Shown: positions 1 through 7,960 of the stretch, in pieces
How positions within the stretch are numbered: position 1 is the stretch's first letter
How the letters are laid out: the number at the start of each line of letters is the position of its first letter
DNA from: Betaproteobacteria bacterium UBA2293
GTDB lineage: Bacteria > Pseudomonadota > Gammaproteobacteria > Burkholderiales > Rhodocyclaceae
DNA length: 12,416 bases
Reading direction: 5' to 3'
Assembly (NCBI GenBank): GCA_002345845.1
Contig: DDWF01000221.1
Span: 1 to 12,416 of the forward strand
Translations under genes and position numbers: made by a program
The notes under the pieces: model-generated
Database searches by the model: none
What the model saw: only the letters and a program-made list of their open reading frames with translations
What the model was told of the DNA's origin: nothing

Positions 1-1
1 C

Positions 2-403
2 CACATCCTGGCCAAGAGCAAGATCATCCTGCAAGCCGGGCAATCTTCCGTGACGCTGGAGGGGCAGAACATCACCTTCGCTTGTCCGGGGACCTTCTCG
101 GTCAAGGGCAGCAACAATGCGTTTGTCGGGCCGGGGAGTGGGGCTGCACAGATGGAGAAGCTGCCGGATACGAGGGTGAAGATGTTCGATGAACAGGCAC
201 GCGCTATCAACTCGCTGACCGGAGAGGCAATTCCCGATCTGCCCTACAAAATTGAAACTGGTGATGGTGACGTGCTCTACGGCTTCACCGACGCTGAAGG
301 CAAGACCATGCGTATAGCGTCGATGAATCCTGAGCAGATCAAGGTGTATTGGGGAAAATTGCCACCGAAAGACTTGATGGAAGATGGAGTGGGGCATGGA
401 TAA
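2..403 (+). CDS. VgrG C-terminal tail (DUF2345 region), partial at 5' end
   Basis: The frame is open from the first bases of the window to a TAA at 401-403, so the gene begins upstream and only about 133 residues are visible. The start of the visible part (ILAKSKIILQAG, then SVTLEGQNITFACPG and FSVKGSN) has the alternating short beta-strand pattern and wording of the DUF2345 extension that follows the gp5-like needle of T6SS VgrG proteins. The last ~80 residues (EKLPDTRVKMFDEQARAINSLTG onward, with an IPDLPYKIETGDGDVLYGFTD stretch) look like a small appended beta domain of the kind that helps load cargo. VgrG trimers cap the Hcp tube and carry effectors into target cells. The next gene overlaps the end, which fits a VgrG-effector pair. 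The DUF2345 call is firm; the cargo-adaptor role of the tail is inference. Confidence 0.8.
   Translation, partial: HILAKSKIILQAGQSSVTLEGQNITFACPGTFSVKGSNNAFVGPGSGAAQMEKLPDTRVKMFDEQARAINSLTGEAIPDLPYKIETGDGDVLYGFTDAEGKTMRIASMNPEQIKVYWGKLPPKDLMEDGVGHG
386..389 (+). promoter_or_regulatory. Ribosome binding site GGAG for the effector gene
   Basis: GGAG lies 6 bases upstream of the ATG at 396, inside the end of the vgrG reading frame. It favours 396 over the in-frame ATG at 384 as the start and implies translational coupling with vgrG. Confidence 0.5.
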
Positions 404-1097
404 GTCAAAGCCGTTTCAGCCCACCACGAATGATCGTCGTGGCAGTGTCGCTGATGACAAGCTGACGCCGTCATCGGAAATGCATATCCTCGTGGGTGGG
501 CCTTACACCCTGGAAGGAACACAGCACCGTTACGGTCATACGGCGATCCGCGTCAAGATAAGGGGTTATGACACTACCTACGACTTTGGAAGGTATGGTC
601 GGGTTACGGGAGACTTTGGTGCCGAGGGTGAAGGCATTCTGCGTGTTTGGTCTAATTTCTCACCATATATTGCGGGTGAGAACGCCACGGGCAGGCGAAC
701 GACTGGGTTTGTCTTCTTGATTTTTGATCACCAAGCATCGGCAATCAACAATTACTACAAGGCCATCATTGATGCTGCTACCCCACGTCCTGAAATGGAG
801 AGAGGTCGTTCTGGCCTTAAGGTTTATCGTCTTGCGGCGAACTACCATGCCCTTGGTTACAACTGCACGACTCTCAGTTTGGATGGGGCGCAAAAAGCAA
901 TTCCGAATTTTGAAGAGGGTAGTTCTGCGTTCAACAAACCGGAGGCCGTGATGACCCTAAGCGAGCGATTGGCAATGAGAACTGTGGGTGGTGGGACGCC
1001 TGCAAGGATATTTTTGCCAGCAAATCTCGAAACGTTTCTTATGACGAAGCCAGCACAAAAACCTGCGCGCGTTGATACCTATGGCGGGACAAAATAA
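396..1097 (+). CDS. Candidate T6SS effector with permuted papain-like His/Cys motifs
   Basis: A 233-aa protein that I cannot name. From the ATG at 396 it shows GHTAIRV (His48), then TTYDFGRYG (62-65 = YDFG), a middle alpha/beta region, and GYNCTTLSLDG (Cys157). A His-first, Cys-later order with a GH-hydrophobic strand and an NCT motif is typical of circularly permuted papain-like folds in the NlpC/P60 superfamily (DUF4105-like proteins also use NCTT). Members include peptidoglycan amidases, lipases and acyltransferases. There is no signal peptide, as expected for VgrG-delivered cargo. It overlaps vgrG by 8 bp and is followed by a membrane-anchored candidate immunity gene. The C-terminal tail (from ~195) is Gly/Pro/Lys-rich and probably flexible. 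Cell-wall or lipid attack in the periplasm is inference from fold and neighbour. An in-frame ATG at 384 is the alternative start. Confidence 0.6.
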   Translation: MDKSKPFQPTTNDRRGSVADDKLTPSSEMHILVGGPYTLEGTQHRYGHTAIRVKIRGYDTTYDFGRYGRVTGDFGAEGEGILRVWSNFSPYIAGENATGRRTTGFVFLIFDHQASAINNYYKAIIDAATPRPEMERGRSGLKVYRLAANYHALGYNCTTLSLDGAQKAIPNFEEGSSAFNKPEAVMTLSERLAMRTVGGGTPARIFLPANLETFLMTKPAQKPARVDTYGGTK

Positions 1098-1108
1098 GGC
1101 GTTCAATC

Positions 1109-1555
1109 ATGGGCAATAAACGTATTTTCCAGTATGTAGTCATAGTGGCCCTCTCGTTCTGTTCCGGCGCATTCCTGACCTACCAAATCATCAAGGAGCA
1201 ATCCATGCCTCTCGTCCATAAGCTTCAAGCCCCACTGCTGTTCAATGGTGCTGGCGCAGCTGAGCATCAATACATATTGCCCGCGGGCACAAATCTTTAT
1301 TTCGACCAAGCGTTTCCCGAGGGATTCGTGCGGTACAAGGTCTATTTCAATGTCGAAGGTGTTCGTCTTGAGTCTCAGGAGGCAACAGACAAATTCTGGC
1401 TCGACCCGCTAACAGCATTTCCTCCTGATGAAAGTGAAATAAAAAAGCTATTGGCGGGATATCCACTTAGCAAAAGTGAACTTGCTGCGATTTTGAAATC
1501 TGGCTACCTCACCAAAGATGAGATTCGGGAACTTCTATTGGAATACAGTAAATAG
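1109..1555 (+). CDS. Membrane-anchored periplasmic protein, candidate T6SS immunity protein
   Basis: A 148-aa protein of unrecognised family. Residues ~7-27 form one hydrophobic segment after a short basic N-terminus (MGNKR), so it is probably anchored in the inner membrane with the rest in the periplasm; an uncleaved anchor or a signal peptide are both possible. The middle (YILPAGTNLYFDQAFPEGF, then RYKVYFNVEGV) looks beta-rich. The end has two similar acidic/basic helices (SEIKKLLAGYPLSKSELAAIL, then LTKDEIRELLLEY). It starts 11 bp after the effector stop, with an AAGG about 10 bases upstream of the ATG. Position and export make it the natural immunity partner if the upstream enzyme acts in the periplasm; this is inference. 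The gene is clearly AT-richer than the exporter operon downstream, with 38% GC at 1441-1500. Confidence 0.6.
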   Translation: MGNKRIFQYVVIVALSFCSGAFLTYQIIKEQSMPLVHKLQAPLLFNGAGAAEHQYILPAGTNLYFDQAFPEGFVRYKVYFNVEGVRLESQEATDKFWLDPLTAFPPDESEIKKLLAGYPLSKSELAAILKSGYLTKDEIRELLLEYSK

Positions 1556-1661
1556 CCATCAGCGCTGGAGCGGCGGTGTCGACGGGGTAGATGACTGCAT
1601 CTTGACAATGCTCGCTGGACCAGTCCTCGGCAACGCCATAGCGATTGCGTTGCAGGAAAAT

Positions 1662-2624
1662 ATGCACAAGTCCACTCCTCTCATTCCGCAGGAAATCTAC
1701 CTGCTTGAACGTTACAGTTCACTCGAATACTTCGGTCGCATGCGTGATGAGTTCGCTGCCTGTGTCAAAGCCGCTGAAGATGCACTGGCCGAATTCATGA
1801 AGAATTTGCCGGCCGATTATCGCAGCCGGCGCGAGTTCGATCAGCCTGATCAGGTCTGGGGCGAGCGGGTTATCCCCAATCTGCAATGGGCATTGCAGGG
1901 CCTGAACGAGGGTTATGTCCTGCTTTCACGCGGCGATGCCGACGTACTTGGCATGGCGGGGAATGTCGATACTTCATTTGCTTCGATGTCGCGCGATTAC
2001 TACGTTGCTGACTGGATGCCAGAGCCTTTCAGAAGCATTTACCTGCAGCACAAGCCAGAGGCATGGGCGATGTCCTCGAACATCTGCCATACGCAGCAAG
2101 GGAACTGGGCTGTGGGAGATTTAACTAACTTTTACCACACTGGTGCGCGAGGCATCCTACATTCCCCAGCAAGCTGGCCACTCTACCGTCTAAATACCGC
2201 AATCCGCGTCAAGACCGACGAGAAGGTACCGCAAAACGGCGTGTATCTTCCGGATGTTCCGAATAGCTGTGCCGAGTTCCTGATTGAAGGATATGAGGCT
2301 TGGGAGGCGAATGTGATGAACCATCCCGAGAATCTGGATGATCGTTCCTTCACCAGCCAACCGACCGTTTGGACACTGATCGAACGCATTGCCGACAGTG
2401 GCGGCGGAACGGGTTGCGGCCCGCAGGGCGAAAGTGAGAACAGCAAGCGCCGGTCGAACGTCCCCGCCAACCAACACTGTCCGGAAGCTGGCTGGTGGTT
2501 CACCCCGGCCCAGGCCAACTCCCACCGCTACTTCAAGCAGGGCGAAACCATGCCGTCCGTCGGTGGCGACTACGGCGACACCTACTGGCAATGGTCGCCA
2601 GACCAGTCGGCGCCGACGCTGTAA
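1662..2624 (+). CDS. Imm71/Imm72-like polymorphic-toxin immunity protein (tentative)
   Basis: About 320 aa, soluble, no signal peptide. The first ~100 residues look helical (LLERYSSLEYFGRMRDEF, later LNEGYVLLSRGD). The C-terminus has a Trp/Cys/Gly-rich block: QHCPEAGWWFTPAQANSHRY, then FKQGETMPSVGGDYGDTYWQ ending with WSPDQSAPTL. I associate this architecture, especially the CP-x-GWWFTPA...YFKxGE...YG-x-x-WQW ending, with immunity proteins of the Imm71/Imm72 type found next to VgrG genes; this is recognition from memory, not a search. The reading frame is open from 1518, overlapping the previous gene by 38 bp, with further starts at 1608 and 1662. I chose 1662 because AGGA sits just upstream and the protein then begins MHKSTPLIP, typical of these families. 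It may neutralise a toxin other than the adjacent one, or be an orphan from an earlier effector pair. Confidence 0.5.
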   Translation: MHKSTPLIPQEIYLLERYSSLEYFGRMRDEFAACVKAAEDALAEFMKNLPADYRSRREFDQPDQVWGERVIPNLQWALQGLNEGYVLLSRGDADVLGMAGNVDTSFASMSRDYYVADWMPEPFRSIYLQHKPEAWAMSSNICHTQQGNWAVGDLTNFYHTGARGILHSPASWPLYRLNTAIRVKTDEKVPQNGVYLPDVPNSCAEFLIEGYEAWEANVMNHPENLDDRSFTSQPTVWTLIERIADSGGGTGCGPQGESENSKRRSNVPANQHCPEAGWWFTPAQANSHRYFKQGETMPSVGGDYGDTYWQWSPDQSAPTL

Positions 2625-2639
2625 TCACCCTGGCATTGC

Positions 2640-2678
2640 AGCGGACCGGCCACCCGCTTCGCCGGTGGCCGGTCCGCT
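2640..2678 (+). terminator. Perfect 15-bp stem, 9-base loop hairpin after the immunity-like gene
   Basis: Bases 2640-2654 and 2664-2678 are perfect reverse complements (AGCGGACCGGCCACC / GGTGGCCGGTCCGCT) with loop CGCTTCGCC. It starts 15 bp after the stop at 2624. There is no clear T-tract after the stem (GAATTTCC), so it may be a non-canonical or bidirectional terminator, an mRNA-stabilising 3' structure, or a REP-like element. Confidence 0.55.
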
Positions 2679-2681
2679 GAA

Positions 2682-2776
2682 TTTCCTGCCACCCAATACC
2701 GCGAAACCGAGCTGGCCTTCATCACTCGCCTGCTGGCCGAAGAAGGGCTTTCGTACCGTTTCGAACACAACCAGTC
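2682..2776 (+). pseudogene. vgrG remnant (internal fragment)
   Basis: Translation in the frame that contains 2694-2696 gives TQYRETELAFITRLLAEEGL followed by SYRFEHN. This is the conserved VgrG N-terminal-domain stretch (QYRExDLxFxxRLLxEEGLxYxFEH) from the gp27-like half of the spike. Nothing upstream (a stop at 2622 and the hairpin) or downstream continues a VgrG, and there is no start codon. The fragment breaks off after FEHN/Q exactly where an IS3-like terminal sequence begins. About 30 residues of a ~600-plus-residue protein survive. It shows that a second vgrG once stood here and that the present effector/immunity genes sat between two vgrG copies. Confidence 0.7.
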
Positions 2777-2910
2777 TGAATCGCCCCGGGAATTGAGGAG
2801 GCTCCATTATCTGAATAAATGGAGCTGCTATGAGCAAGACCAAGAAACACGATTCGAAGCAGGGCTGCCAGCGGTGCGGGGACGGGCAAGGACATGCAAT
2901 ATTTCGTGAA
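2777..2910 (+). mobile_element. IS3-family end and decayed orfA start (remnant)
   Basis: TGAATCGCCCCGGG at 2777-2790 closely resembles the terminal inverted repeat of many IS3-family elements (TGAACCGCCCCGG-type). About 30 bases on come an SD-like GGAG (2821-2824) and ATG at 2830 opening MSKTKKHDSK, a common IS3 orfA beginning. A one-base shift then reads FEAGLPAVRGRART, which resembles the orfA helix-turn-helix start (FKAKVALAAVRGDKT). A stop in each frame ends it by ~2920. No orfB and no opposite terminal repeat are visible before the next gene, so this is a truncated, frameshifted, inactive end. Assignment is from remembered family consensus. Confidence 0.55.
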
Positions 2911-2989
2911 ATAGTTCGCTGACAGGTACTGTTGCTTCCGCTAGCGTTTGCAGTCCACACTTTCCAAGAAAGTTGACTGCTACGCCGTC
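2911..2989. other. Intergenic stretch with no assigned feature
   Basis: Together with the hairpin, vgrG and IS remnants this completes the 365-bp gene-free zone 2625-2989. I see no convincing promoter, hairpin or RNA gene. It presumably holds the promoter for the next small gene, but no good -35/-10 pair is recognisable. Confidence 0.4.
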
Positions 2990-3268
2990 ATGTCCAACTT
3001 CGACAAGTTAACGCTGCAAGCACTGGAGGCCACTGCCGCGGCTTCGGCTACCTATCTTGATGCCTGCGACTCCGGGGCCGGGAACAGTCGGCTGGACCCC
3101 GAGTATTACCGGGCCTGCGGCGACCTGCTGATCCGGATCTTCTCGCTGGTCGATCCGGAAAATGACTTCCCCGATCTGCTCAAACGCTCGCCTGCGGCCC
3201 GCGAGGTCGCCGACTCGATCGAGCTGCGTCGGCGAATCGAGGCCGGCAAGCTGGGCTATCTCCCCTGA
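2990..3268 (+). CDS. Small hypothetical protein, 92 aa
   Basis: I do not recognise the family. From the ATG at 2990 the protein begins MSNFDKLTLQALEATAAASA and ends RRRIEAGKLGYLP. It is soluble, mostly helical by appearance, with two cysteines (DACDSG and YRACGDLL), no signal peptide and no membrane segment. The reading frame also extends back to a TTG at 2948, but the added residues (STLSKKVDCYAV) look non-coding and the ATG is preferred. Codon use matches the high-GC genes to the right rather than the T6SS island, so it probably belongs to the core chromosome. Its stop is about 75 bp before the TolC-family gene, so co-transcription is possible but not shown. Confidence 0.55.
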   Translation: MSNFDKLTLQALEATAAASATYLDACDSGAGNSRLDPEYYRACGDLLIRIFSLVDPENDFPDLLKRSPAAREVADSIELRRRIEAGKLGYLP

Positions 3269-3343
3269 TTCTCGCCGCCCCGGCGGCACCCCGAAACAAT
3301 TGCTCACAGCCTATTGACGGGCGCTGCGGCTAAACTAGCGGCC

Positions 3344-4738
3344 ATGCCAAACATGTTCCGCCATCTTGCTCCCCTATTGTGTTGCCTGAGCCTGCCGGTT
3401 GCCGCGGCTGGGCCGGCCGATCCCTTCGGCACTGAGGGCATGGCGCCGCTGCGGCCGTCGCCGCAACTGGCTGCCCGGGTCGGCGAGGCGCCTTGCGCCA
3501 CGGCTATTCCGGCGACGCCGCTGACGGCTATCGATGCCGTGGACCTGACCTTGTGCAACAACCCGCAGACGCGCGAAGTGTGGGCCGCGGCGCGTGTCCA
3601 GGCGGCGCAGGTCGGCGTCGCCCAGTCGGCCTGGCTGCCCGATCTTGATGGCCGCCTTGCGACCAGCCGCAACTTCACCGACGCTGACAACTTCAACCAG
3701 CGCAATGCGGCGCTGACCTTGTCCTGGCTGCTACTCGATTTCGGCCAGCGCGCGGCGGGCAGCGAGAATGCCCGGCAACTGCTGGCCGCCGCCGCGGCGA
3801 CCCAGGGTTCGACGGTGCAGACGCTGTTTCTGGCCGCCCTGCAAACTTATTACAACGCCCAGGCCACTCGCGCCGCCGTGCGCTCGACCGGCGAGGCCGA
3901 GCGTTCGGCCCGCGAGAGCTTCGCTGCAGCCGATGCCCGTTACCAGGTCGGCGTCGGCACGCCGGCCGATCGCCTGCAGGCGCAGACGGCGCTGTCGCAG
4001 GCGATCCTGAACCGGATCCGGGCCGAAGGCGAGGCGCGCAATGCGCTCGGGGCCCTGGCCAATGTCATGGGCTTCGATGCACAAATGCCGATCAACCTGG
4101 CGGACCTGCCGCCGACCCAGGCGGACGTCACCTTCCAGCGCGATATCGATGCGCTGATCGCCACTGCACGCGCCCGCCGGCCGGACCTGCAGGCGGCCGA
4201 GGCGCAGCTGAAAGCGGCGGAGTCCGGCATCGACCTGGCGCGCGCTCAGGGCCGGCCGACCCTGAGCCTGTCGGCCGGACCAAGCTGGCAGGAAGTCCGC
4301 GGTGTCGCCAGCAATGGTGGCAGCCTTGGCTTGACGCTGAACGTGCCGATCTTCTCCGGTTTCGAAACCACCTACCGCGTGCGTTCGGCCGAGGCCCAGG
4401 CCGAAGTGCGGGCGGCGCAGCGTGACCGCCTGAGCAGCCAGATCGCCCTCGATGTCTGGCGCGCCTACCAGAACCTGAACACCGCGACGCAGAGCCTGAA
4501 GACGACCGCCGACCTGGTGGCCAGCGCCGAGCAGTCGGAACGCGTCGCCCTCGGGCGCTACAAAGCCGGCGTCGGCACCGTGCTCGAACTGCTGGCGGCG
4601 CAGAGCGCCCTGGCCAGCGCCCGCCTGCAGCGTATCCAGGCGGCACTCGACTGGCAGATATTCCGCGCCACCCTGGCCCAGGCCATGGGCGCACTCGATT
4701 ACACGCTGCTGCGGGGCGCAGCGGAAGGAAGACCATGA
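3344..4738 (+). CDS. TolC-family outer membrane efflux protein
   Basis: About 464 aa. An N-terminal signal peptide (MFRHLAPLLCCLSLPVAAAG) is followed by two OEP repeats. The first starts at AIDAVDLTLCNNPQTREVWA, the usual ALxxNPxL-like opening of TolC proteins; the second includes RRPDLQAAEAQLKAAESGID, the classic RPDLxAAExxLxAA motif. YKAGVGTVLELLAAQSALASA near the end and YQVGVGTPADRLQAQTALSQ in the first half are the paired YxxGxxxxLDLLxAQ motifs that prove the internal duplication. It forms the trimeric outer-membrane channel/periplasmic tunnel of a tripartite exporter. Its stop overlaps the adaptor gene by 4 bp (ATGA), so it is the first gene of the exporter operon. The frame extends to a TTG at 3314; ATG 3344 or 3353 gives a proper signal peptide and is preferred, although no strong SD is visible. 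Confidence 0.93.
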   Translation: MPNMFRHLAPLLCCLSLPVAAAGPADPFGTEGMAPLRPSPQLAARVGEAPCATAIPATPLTAIDAVDLTLCNNPQTREVWAAARVQAAQVGVAQSAWLPDLDGRLATSRNFTDADNFNQRNAALTLSWLLLDFGQRAAGSENARQLLAAAAATQGSTVQTLFLAALQTYYNAQATRAAVRSTGEAERSARESFAAADARYQVGVGTPADRLQAQTALSQAILNRIRAEGEARNALGALANVMGFDAQMPINLADLPPTQADVTFQRDIDALIATARARRPDLQAAEAQLKAAESGIDLARAQGRPTLSLSAGPSWQEVRGVASNGGSLGLTLNVPIFSGFETTYRVRSAEAQAEVRAAQRDRLSSQIALDVWRAYQNLNTATQSLKTTADLVASAEQSERVALGRYKAGVGTVLELLAAQSALASARLQRIQAALDWQIFRATLAQAMGALDYTLLRGAAEGRP

Positions 4739-5970
4739 AACGAAGCAGCAAGATTCTCCTCGGTGGCGTTGTCGTCGCCGCTCTGATCGGCGGCGCCGTC
4801 TGGTTCGTTCAGCAGCAGGCGGCGCAGGATCCGGAAAAGCGTTACCGGCTGGCGACCGTCGAGCAAGGCGAGATCACCCAGACCGTCTCGGCCAACGGCA
4901 CGCTCAATCCGGTGGTGCTGGTCAGCGTCGGCACCCAGGTGTCCGGCACCGTCAAGAAGCTCTACGTTGATTTCAACGACCCGGTGAAAAAAGGTCAGGC
5001 CCTGCTCGAACTCGACGATGCGCTGGTTTCGGCCAGCGAACGGCAGAGCGCCGCCAGCATCGCCAACGCCCAGGCCAGCCTGGAACTGGCGCAAGCCAAC
5101 GAGGCGCGCATCAAGCAACTGTTCGCCCAGGAGTATGTTTCGAAACAGGAATACGATCAGTCCCGGCAGGCGCTCAAGTCGGCGCAGGCGCAACTGGCGC
5201 TGGCCCGCGCGCAGAATGAGCGCGACCGGGCCAACCTCGGGTTCACGGTCATCCGCTCGCCGGTCGACGGCGTCGTCATTGACCGCGTTGTCGATCTCGG
5301 ACAGACGGTGGCGGCCAGTTTCCAGACGCCGACGCTGATCAAGATCGCCCAGGATCTGACCGAAATGCGCATCGACACCAGCTTCGCCGAAGCCGACATC
5401 GGCCTCATCCGCGAAGGTCAGAAGGCGCGCTTCACCGTCGATGCCTTCCCCAATCGCAATTTCGTCGGCAACGTGCAGCAGATCCGCCTTAATCCGACCA
5501 GCCAGCAGAACGTCGTCACCTACAACGTCCGGATCAACGTATCCAATCCGGAGCTGGTGCTGCTGCCGGGCATGACCGCCTACGTCAATATCGGCGTGCA
5601 GCAGCGGGCGGAGGCGCTGCTGGTGCCGAACGCCGCGCTGCGCTTCAAACCGGCCGAAGCGGCCGAGAAAAAGCCGGCCAACGCTCAGCCGGAGGCGGGC
5701 GGTGGCATGGCTCCGGGCCTCGGCGCCGGCGCCGATGGCAGCGGCGCCAAGGCCGCTACCGGCAAGGGCAAGAAACGCGATGGCCAGAGCGGCACCGTTT
5801 ACGTGCTCGATAGCGGCGAACTGCGACCGGTCAGCGTCCAACTCGGCATCACCGACAACCGCAACACGGAAATTCTTGGTGGCGAACTGAAAGCCGGCGA
5901 CCGCGTCGTTATTGGCGAAAACAGCAACGGCGTCAAGGCACCGTCGTCCGTCGGCATGCGGATGTTCTGA
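4735..5970 (+). CDS. macA: MacA-type periplasmic adaptor (HlyD/RND-MFP family)
   Basis: 411 aa. A single N-terminal membrane anchor (residues ~7-25) is followed by the first lipoyl half (VSVGTQVSGTVKKLYVDFND, 64-82), an alpha-helical hairpin (~98-166, Ala/Gln/Arg-rich), the second lipoyl half (FTVIRSPVDGVVIDRVVDLG, 170-189), a beta-barrel domain and a membrane-proximal domain (VPNAALRF at 298). It bridges the TolC channel and the MacB permease. An AAGGAAG SD lies at 4725-4731. Unusual is a ~45-residue Gly/Ala/Lys-rich low-complexity insertion (about 306-351) between the VPNAAL strand and the final GTVYVLDSGELRPVSV strands; it is longer than in E. coli MacA. The gene starts in the ATGA overlap with the tolC-like gene and ends overlapping the ATPase gene by 1 bp. 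Family placement is firm; the substrate is unknown. Confidence 0.9.
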   Translation: MKRSSKILLGGVVVAALIGGAVWFVQQQAAQDPEKRYRLATVEQGEITQTVSANGTLNPVVLVSVGTQVSGTVKKLYVDFNDPVKKGQALLELDDALVSASERQSAASIANAQASLELAQANEARIKQLFAQEYVSKQEYDQSRQALKSAQAQLALARAQNERDRANLGFTVIRSPVDGVVIDRVVDLGQTVAASFQTPTLIKIAQDLTEMRIDTSFAEADIGLIREGQKARFTVDAFPNRNFVGNVQQIRLNPTSQQNVVTYNVRINVSNPELVLLPGMTAYVNIGVQQRAEALLVPNAALRFKPAEAAEKKPANAQPEAGGGMAPGLGAGADGSGAKAATGKGKKRDGQSGTVYVLDSGELRPVSVQLGITDNRNTEILGGELKAGDRVVIGENSNGVKAPSSVGMRMF

Positions 5971-6664
5971 TGAGCCAGCCGGTCATCCGGGTGGTCGGCC
6001 TGGGCAAGTCCTACGCCACTGCCGCCGGCCTCTTCCCGGCGCTCAAGGGCGTGAACCTGGAAATCCATCCCGGCGAGTACATCGCCATCATGGGGCCGTC
6101 CGGTTCCGGCAAATCCACCTTCATGAACCTGCTCGGCTGCCTCGATACGCCGAGCCAGGGCGACTACTTCCTGGCCGGGGAGAATGTGGCCCAGATGGAC
6201 AAGGATGCGCTGGCCAACCTGCGCAACCGCACCCTCGGCTTCGTCTTCCAGGGCTTCAACCTGCTGCCGCGCATGAGCCTGCAGGACAACGTCGCGCTGC
6301 CGCTGGTCTATGCCGGCATCGACAAGGAAACGCGCCGCGCCACAGCCCGTGAGCTGCTCACCAAAGTTGGCCTCGGCCAATACGCCGAGTCCTTGCCCAG
6401 CCGCATTTCCGGCGGTCAGCAGCAGCGTGTGGCGATTGCCCGCGCCCTGGTCAACCGGCCGCGCCTGATTCTCGCCGACGAGCCGACCGGCAATCTCGAC
6501 AGCCACACCAGCGAAGACATCATGCGCCTGTTCGGCGAACTGAACGCCGATGGCATCACCATCGTCCTGGTCACCCACGAGCCGGACATTGCCCAGCACG
6601 CCAAGCGGCAGGTCAAGTTCCTCGATGGCGAGATCGTTGACGACCACCTGACCGAGGCGCAGCC

Positions 6665-6671
<7 letters not shown>
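5970..6671 (+). CDS. MacB-type ABC transporter ATPase subunit
   Basis: 233 aa, a stand-alone nucleotide-binding domain with all motifs intact: Walker A GPSGSGKST (42-50), Q-loop VFQGFN (Gln94), signature SGGQQ (147-151), Walker B LILADE (166-171) with catalytic Glu171, D-loop GNLD and H-loop His203 (VTHE). The wording (ALKGVNLEIHPGEYIAIMGP, EPTGNLDSHTSEDIM) is that of the MacB/LolD/YknY branch. It powers the mechanotransmission cycle of the permease encoded next rather than moving substrate through the inner membrane. TGATG joins it to the adaptor gene; its own end overlaps the permease by 7 bp. In E. coli MacB the ATPase and permease are one chain; here they are separate genes, as in YknYZ. 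LolD is an alternative by sequence, but the MacA/TolC context argues against it. Confidence 0.92.
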
Positions 6672-7885
<1,214 letters not shown>

Positions 7886-7949
7886 GCCAGCCGGACGCGA
7901 GTGTGGCATCCTAGTTCAACGTCTCGACAGCGGGACGAGCATGCGCAAT

Positions 7950-7953
7950 GGAG
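7950..7953 (+). promoter_or_regulatory. Ribosome binding site GGAG for the TIR gene
   Basis: GGAG with a 7-base spacer to the ATG at 7961. It decides the start against the in-frame GTG at 7901, which would add 20 residues of non-TIR sequence. Confidence 0.6.
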
Positions 7954-7960
7954 CCAGCCC

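Noticed and set aside
1518..1661. N-terminal extension of the Imm71/72-like protein from the ATG at 1518 or 1608
   Set aside because: There is no ribosome binding site, the 1518 start gives a 38-bp overlap, and the added residues do not resemble the family's start. It remains possible.
3274..3287. GCCGCC/GGCGGC inverted repeat after the 92-aa gene as a terminator
   Set aside because: The stem is short once a minimal loop is allowed, and no T-tract follows.
3314..3336. TTGACG and TAAACT as a promoter for the tolC-like gene
   Set aside because: The spacing is only 11 bases, far from the usual 16-18.
4699..5841. Minus-strand open frame of about 380 codons opposite the adaptor gene
   Set aside because: It is an antisense shadow: no recognisable domain, and the plus-strand adaptor is complete.
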